From NCBI GenBank assembly GCA_963802745.1, contig CAWDKL010000055.1:62001-126000 (forward strand): DNA of 64,000 bases, read 5' to 3'. Each line of letters begins with the position of its first letter. The first letter of the stretch is position 1. Position numbers and translations under genes: made by a program. This document shows, piece by piece, positions 55,391-64,000 of the stretch. This DNA is from JAJPKK01 sp963802745. Lineage in GTDB: Bacteria > Pseudomonadota > Alphaproteobacteria > Rhizobiales > Xanthobacteraceae. The notes below the pieces were generated by a model, which was given only the letters and a program-made list of their open reading frames with translations, searched no databases and was not told the DNA's origin.

Positions 55391-58300
55391 ATGACACCTA
55401 CGCCGAACTCACTGCGTCAGTATCATATATTCCTTGCCTCGCCCGGGGACGTGGCGGCGGAACGGCAGCACGTGCGCCGGTTCTTCGATGAATACAACCG
55501 CTCTACCGCCCATATCTGGAAGGCCCGGTTCGAGGTTGTGGATTGGGAGAACTACGCCACCACAGGCGTCGGCCGGCCCCAGGAACTGATCACGCAACAA
55601 ACGCTGGAAAAATACCGAAAGTCGCTGGCGCTGGTGATCGGCACCATGGGCCAGCGGTTCGGCTCGCCGAGCGGCAAGGCGGAATCCGGAACCGAGGAAG
55701 AGTTCAACTGGGCGATGGAGAGCCACAGGGCTTCGGACTTCCCGGAGATCAAGTGGTTCTTTCGCAAAGTGGACAAGCTGGAGTTGCCGTCCGATCCCGA
55801 CGAGGCGGACGCGACGCTGGACCAATGGAAGAAGGTCCGTGCGTTCCGCAAGCGGATGCAGGACCTGAACGACCCGGACGTCTATGCGGAGTATCCGAGT
55901 TCCGCCGGATTTGCGGAATTCTTCGCGCGCGACCTCAACCGATGGCTGGCCGATCCGGCGCGCCCCTGGGCCGCGGAACTGCCGGCCCACGTTGCGGCCA
56001 CGGGCGGCGCAGCCGCGGCGGCCCTGCCCGCCGCGTTCGATGCGGAACACTACCGGGCTGCGGTGCTCAAACGATTCGACAAACTCAACTTCGATATGCT
56101 CGACACGACCGGCGCCTTCTACAGCTCTGTCCGGCTTTGGAGCGTCTTCGTGCCACAGTCTGTGCGGGAATACCACCAATACAACCCACGGCTGCTCGAA
56201 ATCCCCAAGGAACACCAGCGGCGGTTGCTGGACGCCGGCGAGATCACCGCCAAGGAACTTTTGGAAGCCGAGCAGCAGGCAGATCGGCTGCGGCAGGAGT
56301 ACTTCCACCAGCCGCTCCGCGCCGTGCTGGATGTCGTGGACGAGGCCCTTGCATCGCCGGCAGGGGCCGGGCGGAAGCTGGTCATCCTCGGCGATCCAGG
56401 CTCCGGCAAGTCGTCGCTGATCCGCTATTTGGCCCTGCGCTGGGCGGGCATCGCCGAGCCGGCGGTCCGGGACATGCAGCCGATTCCGCTGGTGGTCGAG
56501 TTGGGCGCCTACGCCCGCTGGCAGTGCGACGGGCGCAAGGATTTCATCCGCTACCTGGAAGAAGGCCCGGTCTGGCACGAATGGCAGTGCGGCCTGCTCC
56601 CCCGACTGCTTGAACAGCCCGGGCGGGTTATTTTGCTGCTGGATGGGTTGGACGAAGTCTTTGAGGTGAAGATCAGGGCGGTAAGTCACGGATGACATCC
56701 AGCGATTCAGCAGCCAGTTCCCCTACACGCCCATCATCGTCACGTCGCGCGCGGTGGGCTATCAACCCCAGCGGCTGCGCGACGCCGAGTTCCGGCACTT
56801 CATGCTGCAGGACTTCGAACTCCCCGCAAATCACCGACTTCATGTATCGCTGGCACGAGGTCACCTTCGACGACTTAGGCCTGGCGGCGCCGAAGCGGGA
56901 CCGCTTGCAGAAGGCGATCCGCGAATCCAAGTCCATCGCCATGCTGGCCGGCAACCCGCTGCTCCTGACCATGATGGCCGTCCTGAACCGCAACCAGGAA
57001 CTGCCGCGGGACCGGACCGACCTGTACGCCCAGGTGTCGCGCCTGCTGCTGCACCAGTGGGACACGGAGCGCGCGCTGGCGGACTTTCCGGGGATCAGCA
57101 ATGAGATCGGCCTGCGGGAGAAAACCGACATCCTCCGCCGCATCGCCGCGCACATGCAGGCGGCTCCGGGCGGCTTGAAGGGGAACTTGATTGACGGCCC
57201 GACGCTCACCGGCTTGATCGAGGACTATCTGCAGAAGGAACTGCATTTCCCCAGGCCCGCGCCGCCGCCCGGGCGGTCGTCGATCAATTGCGGCAGCGCA
57301 ACTTCATCCTCTGTTTCGTCGGCGCGGACAGCTACGCCTTCGTGCACCGCACGTTCCTCGAGTATTTCTGCGCCGCCGATTTCGTGCAGCAGTTCAATGT
57401 CGCCAAGACGCTCGACATCGACGGCCTCATCGCGCTGTTCGACCAACACTGCCGCGACGATGAATGGCGCGAGGTGCTGCGACTGATTTGTGGCCAGATC
57501 GACGAGCAGTTCGTCGGGCGGATTGTCGAACGCTTGGCCACGCGGACGGATTTGGAGACGTGGGACGGTACGACACCGCTGCCAGAACTGCCGTTGGCGA
57601 TCGGCTGCCTGGGTGAGGCACGGAGCGCGAGCCGGCTTGAGGCGGCCGGGGGGAATCTCTTTGACCGCTGTTGTCCGCTGTTTCCTGGAGGGTCGAAATC
57701 CACCACAGGCATTCGTGCTCGAAATGTTCGCCGCAGGGCTCGAAATCGGAACCAGGTGGCCTGGCAAAACCGTTTTCGAATTCGTCGGTCAACATCCACA
57801 ATCCGGGAAACTCCCTCACCGCTGGGGGTTTCACCACTGGGGGTGGCCACATTTCCTGGCTGGCGTGTTTGAGCAGCGTCCATGGATAGAGACTCTGATT
57901 CGGAGCAGGGGTTGGTTTGTTCGTTTCGGTTCGGTCCAAGTTCTAGCCGCGATGTGGCCGGACCAGAGCACCCGCGACCTGCTCGCCCAGCGCGCCGTCC
58001 AGGATGACCACGGCGAACCCCGCGGCGCCGCGCTGCAGGCGTTGGCGGAGCAGTGGCCGGACCAGACCACCCGCGACCTCCTCGCCCAGCGCGCCGTCCA
58101 GGATGACAACGAAGACACCCGCGGCGCCGCGCTGCAGGCGTTGGCGGAGAAATGGCCGGACCAGACCACCCGCGACCTGCTCGCCCAGCGCGCCGCCCAG
58201 GATGAGAGCGGGAGCACCCGCGGCGTCGCGCTGCAGGCGTTGGCGGAGACGTGGCCGGACCAGACCACCCGCGACCTGCTCGCCCAGCGCGCCGTCCATG

Positions 58301-58990
58301 ATGACAGCGGATACACCCGCGGCGCCGCGCTGCAGGCGTTGGCGAAGCAGTGGCCGGACCAGACCACCCGCGACCTCCTCGCGACTTGGGCGAACGAAGC
58401 CCCCCACTCCGATGTCCGCCGCGCCGCGCTGCAGGCGTTGGCGGAGCAGTGGCCGGACCAGACCACCCGCGACCTGCTCGCCCAGCGCGCCGTCCAGGAT
58501 GACAGCGAAGACACCCGCGGCGCCGCGCTGCAGGCGTTGGCGGAGAAATGGCCGGACCAGACCACCCGCGACCTGCTCGCCCAGCGCGCGGTCCAGGATG
58601 ACGACGGCATCCCCGCGGCGCCGCGCTGCAGGCGTTGGCGGAGAAGTGGCCGGACCAGACCACCCGCGACCTGCTCGCCCAGCGCGCCGTCGAGGATTTA
58701 GGTGCGCAGGCGCGCGGCGCGGCCTGTGCCGCACTGGGCACAGATGCACTCCGAGTTCGGCCGCATCCTGCCGACGCGAGACCTCGACGGCGATCGAGCC
58801 GTATCTCGATCCCCCCGAACCGATTCCGCGCAAGCACATCGAGAAGGCAGCAGAGAACTCCGGCATCCGCCCCGGCGACATCGCCGCCCACGTCGCCTCG
58901 CTCTCGGTTCACTTGGGGTGGGACGTCACGCGCGGAGCAAAGCGGAACGCGGTGAAAAAGACCGGCCGATCAAAGCCTAAGGTGAGCTGA
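55391..58990 (+). pseudogene. DUF4062-like / NACHT NTPase / HEAT-repeat protein, about seven frameshifts
   Basis: One gene of about 1,190 codons from ATG 55391. Residues 1-190 start QYHIFLASPGDVAAERQHVR and include VIGTMGQRFGSPSGKAESGT, the SPGDV/RfG pattern of DUF4062-type N-terminal domains. NACHT: Walker A LGDPGSGKSSLIRYL (Lys340), Walker B ILLLDGLDEV (Asp418), sensor PIIVTSRAVGYQPQRL, then LAGNPLLLTMMAVLNR and FVHRTFLEYFCAADFV, a standard NACHT ending. The tail has eight 33-residue repeats and a C-terminal cap ending at 58990. Frame changes lie near 56685, 56828, 57265, 57648 (G-run), 58613, 58740 and 58795. The first 434 residues are intact to the Walker B. Antiphage NLR-like sensors share this layout. 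Confidence 0.8.
57940..58735 (+). repeat. tandem 99-bp repeat array encoding HEAT-like units
   Basis: Eight units of 99 bp; consensus AEQWPDQTTRDLLAQRAVQD followed by D..DTRGAALQAL. One unit (ATWANEAPHSDVRRAALQAL) is diverged. Two-helix units with Trp-Pro and Arg-Gly-Ala turns fit an Armadillo/HEAT-like solenoid. Near-identical DNA suggests recent expansion. Confidence 0.9.
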
Positions 58991-59024
58991 CGGTAAGAGA
59001 GGCAAAAGTCGCGGCGGTTCTCTC

Positions 59025-59130
59025 GGGTCATGGCCGGGCTTGTCCCGGCCATCTCGAAGATCGGCGCACCGCGCCTTTCTAAACGAGATCGCCGGGACAA
59101 GCCGGGACAAGCCCGGCGATGACGAATGCG
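59025..59130. repeat. dispersed inverted repeat (family B)
   Basis: GGTCATGGCCGGGCTTGTCC, CGGCCATCTCGAAGATCGGC and on the far side GATCGCCGGGACAAG with GCCCGGCGATGACGAATG. It is almost the same as the copy between livH and livK. It lies in the 536-bp gap (58991-59526) before the Rieske oxygenase; the remainder of that gap (59131-59526) shows no gene and should hold its promoter. Confidence 0.8.
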
Positions 59131-59526
59131 CCGCCACGGCTTTTGCACCGATTACAGCTGACGTAAAATTGCTTCCCGGTTCATGTCGGTTCATTGCCTA
59201 TCGCTGCGCTCACTGCAATGCAGCGTCCAATGGACTGGACCGGTTTGCGGACGCCGCAATCGCCGCAGTATAAGGTGCTAAGCTACTAGTCCCCACCGCC
59301 CGGCGTTGATTGACCCCAGGACGGGCGGGGGGTAGTTTCCCGGCGGCGAAAACAAGGGCATTTTTAGGGGTTTTTGCACGGCGTCTAGACAAAGGCGTTT
59401 TCGCAGGTCAACGCGGTACCCATCGTGCGCAAGCGGTGGCGGGATGCGGACAGGCCGGCGAGTAGCCAAGCGTCCGCGCCTGCATTGGCCCCCTCACGGC
59501 CCGTCACCGAGTTCCGGAGAACCGCA

Positions 59527-60813
59527 ATGCTGCGCAAAGAACAGAACGACCTTTTGACCCAGACCGGTCCCGGAACCCCCGCCGGCCGGCTGTTTCGCAG
59601 CTATTGGCTGCCGGTCCTGCTCACGGAAGAACTGCCCGCGAATGATTGTCCGCCGGTGCGGGTGAAGCTCTTGTCCGAGCGGCTGCTGGCGTTTCGCGAC
59701 AGCGATGGCCGGCTCGGCCTGATCGATGAATTCTGTGCCCATCGCGGCGTGTCGCTGTGGTTCGGCCGCAACGAGGAGAAGGGGCTGCGCTGCCCGTATC
59801 ACGGCTGGAAATACGACGTGACCGGCCAGTGCATCGAGGTGCCGTCGGAGCCCGAGGAAAGCGGCTATTGCCAAAAAATCAAGCTCACCGGCTATCCGCT
59901 GGTCGAGCGCGGCGGCGTGCTGTGGACCTACATGGGCCCGAAGGAGCAGACGCCGCCGCTGCCCGAATGGGAATTCGCCACGGTGCCGGACCGCCACCGG
60001 TTCGTGGCAAAGCGCACCCAGGAATCGAATTGGCTGCAAGCCATGGAGGGCGGCATCGATTCGAGCCATGTGTCGTTCCTGCACCGCGGCGATCTCAATA
60101 CCGATCCGCTGTTTCGGGGCGCCAAGGGCAACCAGTACAACATGGCGGACTCGCGGCCCGTGTTCGAGGTGGTGGAGAGCGCCGGCGGCCTCTTTATCGG
60201 CGCGCGCCGCAATGCCGAGAACGATCACTATTATTGGCGCATCACCCAATGGGTGATGCCGTCCTTCACCATGATCGCGCCGCGCGGCGACCATTCGGTC
60301 CACGGCCATTTCTGGATCCCGATCGACGACGAGAATTGCTGGACGTGGAGCTTCGACTATCATCCGATCCGGGAACTCAAGGACGCCGAAGTCGCCGCCA
60401 TGCGGGACGGCAAAAGCATCTACGTCAAATACGTGCCCGGCACGTTCCGGCCGCTCGCCAACAAGGACAACGACTATCTGATGGACCGCGCCGCCCAGAA
60501 AGCGGGGCGCACCTATAGCGGCGTCGAGGGCATCGCCATGCAGGACGCCTCGCTGCAGGAAAGCATGGGGCCGATCGTCGATCGCACGAAAGAGAACCTG
60601 GTCTCGACCGACAATGGGATCATCATGGCGCGCCACCGGCTGCTGCGCTCCGTCAAGGCGCTGATGGACAAAAACGAGGTTCCTCCGGGCGTCGATCCGG
60701 TGCATCAGCGGGTGCGCTCGGCCGCCGTGGTGCTGCCGCGCGGCCAGGCTTTTAAGGACGCCGCCCGGGAGGCGCTGATGGCGCGTCCGGGGGTGGCGCC
60801 GGCGTCGGTGTAG
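59527..60813 (+). CDS. Rieske non-haem iron oxygenase, alpha subunit (phthalate dioxygenase-like)
   Basis: 428 residues from ATG 59527; the open frame begins at 59425. The Rieske [2Fe-2S] ligands are Cys70-x-His72 (FCAHRG) and Cys89-x2-His92 (CPYHGWK). The catalytic iron site is in EGGIDSSHVSFLHRGD (His181, His186), the one-His-spacer pattern of phthalate/vanillate-type oxygenases. It would hydroxylate or demethylate an aromatic acid using an external reductase; no reductase is adjacent. Intact and normal length. Confidence 0.93.
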   Translation: MLRKEQNDLLTQTGPGTPAGRLFRSYWLPVLLTEELPANDCPPVRVKLLSERLLAFRDSDGRLGLIDEFCAHRGVSLWFGRNEEKGLRCPYHGWKYDVTGQCIEVPSEPEESGYCQKIKLTGYPLVERGGVLWTYMGPKEQTPPLPEWEFATVPDRHRFVAKRTQESNWLQAMEGGIDSSHVSFLHRGDLNTDPLFRGAKGNQYNMADSRPVFEVVESAGGLFIGARRNAENDHYYWRITQWVMPSFTMIAPRGDHSVHGHFWIPIDDENCWTWSFDYHPIRELKDAEVAAMRDGKSIYVKYVPGTFRPLANKDNDYLMDRAAQKAGRTYSGVEGIAMQDASLQESMGPIVDRTKENLVSTDNGIIMARHRLLRSVKALMDKNEVPPGVDPVHQRVRSAAVVLPRGQAFKDAAREALMARPGVAPASV

Positions 60814-60993
60814 CGGTTGCCGAGATCGCGTCGCCGGCGCAAGCCGCGTGACGCCATGCTTAAAGGCGGGGCATCCAGTAATCACGGCATATGAGCTGCT
60901 GGCCCAATCGAATTCCTGGTTTACGCGATGACATCGAATTGAAGCGTTCCCGGCTTGTCCTTAGGCGGAAACCGGGAACCGGAAATATAGGGC

Positions 60994-61410
60994 GTGATGG
61001 CGAACGATAAGCCAAACATCCAGCCATTCGAAAAAGCCATCCTGCGGCTGGAGGAAGGCTTGGCGCGTTACCAGGGGGATGTGGAGGATACGCAGATCCA
61101 GGATGGTTTGGTGAAAAGGGTCGAATTCACCTACGAGCTTGGGCACCGGATGCTGAAGCGCTTCCTCGAATATGCCTCGCCGACGCCCGAGCAATTCGAC
61201 GCCATGGCGTTTCAGGACATCATCCGGACGGCCAATGAACAGGGCCTGCTGCTCGGCAACTGGACGAACTGGCGCCGCTATCGCGAAATGCGCGGCAAGA
61301 CGAGCCACACCTATGACGAGGCTGTGGCGCAGGAGGTGGTGGCCGGCATCCCGGCTTTCCTGGAGGAGGCCCGGTATCTGCGCGATCAGTTGAAACGGCG
61401 GATCGCATGA
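60994..61410 (+). CDS. HEPN-domain toxin (HI0074 type) of a HEPN/MNT pair
   Basis: 138 residues. All-alpha protein with the RNase motif RGKTSHTY (Arg100-x4-His105-x-Tyr107), the RX4HXY active site of HEPN toxins. Early text EKAILRLEEGLARYQGD and VKRVEFTYELGHRMLKRFLE fits the nucleotidyltransferase-substrate-binding family. It likely cleaves RNA when free. Its ATGA overlap with the next gene couples their translation. Confidence 0.9.
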   Translation: MMANDKPNIQPFEKAILRLEEGLARYQGDVEDTQIQDGLVKRVEFTYELGHRMLKRFLEYASPTPEQFDAMAFQDIIRTANEQGLLLGNWTNWRRYREMRGKTSHTYDEAVAQEVVAGIPAFLEEARYLRDQLKRRIA

Positions 61411-61784
61411 CGAAACCAACGCCCTGCATCGACATGCGCCCCGAGCATTTGGCGATCGTGCGCGATATTCTATGCCGGTGCGTGCCGGACCGGGAGGTCT
61501 GGGCTTTTGGCTCGCGCGCAAGGGGGACCGCCAAGCCCTATTCCGATCTCGACTTGGCGATTATCGGCGACGCGCCGCTTTCGCTGGACGTAAGTGCGAT
61601 CCTGGCCGAGGCTCTCTGCGAATCCGACCTGCCGTACAAGGTCGACATTGTCGATTGGGCGACAACAGGCGACAGCTTTCGGGACATTATCCGGCGCGAC
61701 AAGGTCGTGCTGCAGCGGGGCCGGGGTGCCGATGGGACGCACACTTTCGACCACGAATCCGATGACCCGGCACGGCAGGGGTGA
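61407..61784 (+). CDS. MNT-type nucleotidyltransferase antitoxin
   Basis: 125 residues, start overlapping the toxin stop by four bases. Nucleotidyltransferase core GSRARGTAKPYSDLDLAI: Gly35-Ser36 and the metal Asp47/Asp49. MNT antitoxins neutralise the HEPN partner by adding AMP to the Tyr of RX4HXY. All key residues are present, so the module should be working. The C-terminal 25 residues are polar and variable. Confidence 0.9.
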   Translation: MTKPTPCIDMRPEHLAIVRDILCRCVPDREVWAFGSRARGTAKPYSDLDLAIIGDAPLSLDVSAILAEALCESDLPYKVDIVDWATTGDSFRDIIRRDKVVLQRGRGADGTHTFDHESDDPARQG

Positions 61785-62170
61785 CGTAGATGTCAAATGA
61801 GGCGGGGGATAAGCCGGTGGTAACAGAAACCGATCGGATGGCGAATGGATGGAATGTTCGCGATCGAGAAGGGGCGCGACGGCATCAGGGCAGGCGGCTA
61901 TAACGATCCCAGTCCTTGTCGGCATCCGGACCGCTGTCGCCGGAGCGTTAGTCGCGCCGGCCGTCGGAGCCGTCAAGCACGGTCCGATCAGGAAACCGGG
62001 CATGGACGAAGGCATGACAATGGTGTTTCGTGCCCCAAGAACTCGGAGCCGCGCAAAGCCGTCAAGGCTGGCGTGAAGTTCGATGCCGAGGATGTGCATG
62101 ATCAGATGACGGCGACCGAGAAAACCAAGACGACCAACGAGACCACCAGGAAGTAAGGGAGTTTTGCGCC
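61785..62170 (+). other. unresolved stretch, possible broken small gene
   Basis: 386 bp between the MNT gene and copC. A frame from 61849 has a hydrophobic Gly/Ala-rich segment (VLVGIRTAVAGALVAPAVGA) then KHGPIRKPGMDEGMTMVFRA; shifting at the CCCC near 62028 continues KNSEPRKAVKAGVKFDAEDV and ends at 62156. Such a joined protein would be about 100 residues with one helix. It could be a broken gene or chance. No ribosome site is obvious. Confidence 0.25.
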
Positions 62171-62551
62171 ATGCGGCAGTCCAAGCATTCGATTTTCGGC
62201 CTTACGGCCTATGGTTTAGCTATGACCCTTGCGGCCACCACGGCCGCCATGGCGCATGCCCATCTGGTGCGCGCGACCCCCGCCGTCGGAGGCACTGTGA
62301 GCGAGGCGCCCAAGGAAATCGTTCTGCGCTTCAACGAGAAGCTCGAATCGTCGTTCAGCACGGTGGCCGTCCGTGACGCAGCCGGCAAGCAGGTTAACAA
62401 GGTCGATCCGCAGGTGGACAAGGCCGATCGTTTCGTGTTGCGGGCATCGCTGCCGGCGTTATCGCCGGGGGTCTACAAGGTCGAATGGCAGGTCATGTCC
62501 ACCGACACCCACAAGGTGAACGGCAATTTCACCTTCACGGTCGGCCAATAA
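62171..62551 (+). CDS. copC: periplasmic copper-binding protein CopC
   Basis: 126 residues. Signal peptide (FGLTAYGLAMTLAATTAAMA) is cut just before AHAHL, leaving the N-terminal His that binds Cu(II). CopC beta-barrel motifs: LVRATPAVGGTVSEAPKEIV, LRFNEKLE and SPGVYKVEWQVMSTDTHKVN with Asp/His ligands in STDTHKV. It carries copper in the periplasm and precedes copD by 35 bp in the same direction. Start ATG 62171. Confidence 0.93.
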   Translation: MRQSKHSIFGLTAYGLAMTLAATTAAMAHAHLVRATPAVGGTVSEAPKEIVLRFNEKLESSFSTVAVRDAAGKQVNKVDPQVDKADRFVLRASLPALSPGVYKVEWQVMSTDTHKVNGNFTFTVGQ

Positions 62552-62586
62552 GTGCTTGGCGAATAAGCGCGTGATCGGCGGAGAGC

Positions 62587-63537
62587 ATGGTGGATGATCC
62601 GCTGATCTGGTGGCGTGCCGTCCACTTTGTCGCAACGATTTCGCTTGCCGGCACGGTGGGCTTTCTGGCCTTCGTAGCGGAGCCGGTATTTACGGTAGCC
62701 GGCAATGGTGCAAAGCCGCTGGGCAGTCAGGTCCGCCGCCCGCTGAATGGGCTCGCTTGGGCGAGCCTGTTGCTCGCGATCGTGTCGGGCGCGGGGTGGC
62801 TGATTGCTGTCGCCCAGCAGCTCAGCGAGGGCTCCTTGAGCGCGGTGCTGCGGGACCGCATCGCGTGGATCGTGCTGACCAAGACCGCTTTCGGCACCGT
62901 GTGGACGCTGCGATTCTCGCTTGCCGTGATCATCGCCGCCTGCCTGCCCCTGGGGTCACGGCCACTCGCGGGATTTCGCCTGGTGGTTGCCGCGGGTTCG
63001 GCAGCGCTGCTGGTGGGCGGTTTGGCGTTCGCCGGCCATGCGGGGACCGGCGACGACGGCGGTGTCCTCCATCTCTGGTCCGATACAGCGCATCTGGTCG
63101 CGGCGGCGGCATGGGTCGGGGCGCTGGTGCCGCTGGCCGTTTTGCTCGGCGCGGTGGGCCGAAGCCCGCACCAGGGCGCGGTGACGGTCGCCGGCCTCGC
63201 GGTGCTGCGCTTTTCCACGCTGGGCATCGTAAGCGTCGCGGTGTTGGTGGCGACCGGGATCGTCAACACCTGGTATCTGGCCGGCAGCGTCGCGGCCCTG
63301 ACCGGAACCGATTATGGCCGCCTCCTGCTGGTCAAGGTAGCGCTGTTTGCCGTCATGGTGGCGATCGCCGCCGTCAATCGCCGGGTGCTGACGCCGCGGC
63401 TGGTTCCGGACCACGATGTCGCGGCGCTGCGGCGGCTGCGCAATAACAGCCTCATCGAGGCGGCGATCGGGGCGGTCATCCTGGTGATCGTGGGTGCGCT
63501 CGGCACGCTGCCGCCGGGGCTGCACGGCGAGCTGTAA
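62587..63537 (+). CDS. copD: inner-membrane copper import protein CopD
   Basis: 316 residues with about eight helices. Family marks: WWRAVHFVATISLAGTVGFL at the start, the His-containing GGLAFAGHAGTGDDG and LHLWSDTAHLVAAAAWVGAL, and LRFSTLGIVSVAVLVATGIV. CopD brings copper across the inner membrane with CopC. Encoded right after copC; the two likely form one transcript. Convergent with the CobW-type gene 14 bp away. Confidence 0.93.
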   Translation: MVDDPLIWWRAVHFVATISLAGTVGFLAFVAEPVFTVAGNGAKPLGSQVRRPLNGLAWASLLLAIVSGAGWLIAVAQQLSEGSLSAVLRDRIAWIVLTKTAFGTVWTLRFSLAVIIAACLPLGSRPLAGFRLVVAAGSAALLVGGLAFAGHAGTGDDGGVLHLWSDTAHLVAAAAWVGALVPLAVLLGAVGRSPHQGAVTVAGLAVLRFSTLGIVSVAVLVATGIVNTWYLAGSVAALTGTDYGRLLLVKVALFAVMVAIAAVNRRVLTPRLVPDHDVAALRRLRNNSLIEAAIGAVILVIVGALGTLPPGLHGEL

Positions 63538-63551
63538 GGCAGGGGTGAGGC

Positions 63552-64000
63552 TCAAGGCGAGGCCGCAATGGCCTGCACCGCGGCGAACAGATCCTTCACC
63601 TGCCGCTCCGACACATTCCGGGCGATGAAAACCACGCGGCTCGATCGATCGCCACCGGGCCAGAGCGCGAGTTCGACCGGCGGATGCGCGAGGTGCCGCA
63701 CGAATTGCACGACCACCGGTCCGGTCCGGCCGGCCACATGGAGAAGGCCCTTCACCCGCAGCAGATCGGCTCCGCGCAGCGCGATCAGCGTCTCCATGGT
63801 GCGGGCGAAGGCGGTCCAGGCAACCGGTGCATGCTCGACGAGCGTGAAGCTTGAAATCCCGTCGGTGTGAGCCGTTTCCGCGGCAATAAATCCGCTGGCA
63901 AACAGCCCTGCACCGTCAGCGAGAATCCATTGCGGATCAAGACTGCCGTTCGCCGCGGCGACAATTCCGGCACGGGGGTTGATCCGGCGTATCATCGCCG
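63552..64000 (-). CDS. CobW/COG0523 family GTPase, C-terminal part only (runs off the window)
   Basis: The last 147 residues are visible (start beyond 64000). RRINPRAGIVAAANGSLDPQ leads into the CobW C-terminal domain: FTLVEHAPVAWTAFARTMET, LLRVKGLLHVAGRTGPVVVQ and VFIARNVSERQVKDLF, which is the typical end of COG0523 metallochaperones. They insert or deliver zinc or cobalt with GTP; the GTPase motifs would lie outside the window. The gene faces copCD. Confidence 0.88.
   Translation of the reverse strand, partial: AMIRRINPRAGIVAAANGSLDPQWILADGAGLFASGFIAAETAHTDGISSFTLVEHAPVAWTAFARTMETLIALRGADLLRVKGLLHVAGRTGPVVVQFVRHLAHPPVELALWPGGDRSSRVVFIARNVSERQVKDLFAAVQAIAASP

Noticed and set aside
57332..58912. 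526-residue minus-strand open frame rich in GWSGPATSPPTPAARR repeats
   Set aside because: It is the complement of the 99-bp HEAT-coding repeats; the plus strand gives the sensible solenoid and follows the NACHT domain.
1..64000. tRNA or rRNA genes
   Set aside because: No cloverleaf or conserved rRNA sequence was recognised on either strand by reading; a tRNA scan could still find one.

Overview
The window is GC-rich DNA that reads like an alphaproteobacterium of the order Hyphomicrobiales, close to the Bradyrhizobium/Nitrobacteraceae-Xanthobacteraceae group. The evidence is the gene content (a DUF3551 secreted protein, DUF2093, DUF4337, a LivKHMGF operon, PAS-LuxR and NodT-type RND systems) and several families of dispersed palindromic repeats typical of these genomes. 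No rRNA, tRNA, CRISPR array or phage module was seen. One IS remnant (ISAs1 family) is present.

Layout. 0-21 kb: a LuxR-type regulator, folC, a frameshifted secreted haem-motif protein, a frameshifted alpha/beta hydrolase, a TauE/SafE exporter, a Tat-exported sulfatase, a Phd-VapC toxin-antitoxin pair, a class III aminotransferase, an orphan NosR-like flavin/Fe-S membrane protein, an MFS transporter, two membrane proteins, a frameshifted exported protein and a lone NMT1/SsuA-type binding protein. 21-28.7 kb: a small secreted protein, a decayed HigA-like antitoxin, a complete branched-chain amino acid type ABC operon (livK-H-M-G-F, minus strand), a DUF1330 protein and a frameshifted YggS/PLP-binding protein. 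28.7-35 kb: an S9 peptidase, DUF2093, a c-type cytochrome, an ISAs1 remnant, a CBS-pair protein and a patch of small exported proteins. 35-41.5 kb: a full tripartite RND efflux operon. 42-44.4 kb: a DUF3551 protein, then a probable ribosomally made, radical-SAM-modified peptide (RiPP) locus: a 106-aa precursor with a Tat-like leader and an aromatic/arginine tail, followed by a radical SAM/SPASM-like maturase.

45-59 kb is an accessory region with two very large, heavily frameshifted STAND (NLR-like) ATPase genes. One encodes TIR, CHAT protease, P-loop NTPase and about 14 near-identical TPR units made of 144-bp DNA repeats. The other encodes an N-terminal DUF4062-like domain, a NACHT NTPase and eight 33-residue HEAT-like units made of 99-bp repeats. 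Between them lie a second decayed copy of the TPR gene's 3' end, a penicillin-binding-protein fragment, an AMP-forming acyl-CoA ligase and an amidohydrolase. 59.5-64 kb holds a Rieske oxygenase, a HEPN/MNT toxin-antitoxin pair, CopC-CopD copper proteins and the C-terminal end of a CobW-type GTPase that runs off the window.

Frameshifts are unusually frequent: about ten genes are split, several in otherwise conserved families. Many indels sit in short homopolymers, so some may be sequencing errors. The two STAND genes carry six or seven each and may be true pseudogenes. Most long metabolic and transport genes (RND, NosR, Liv, S9, FolC) are intact.
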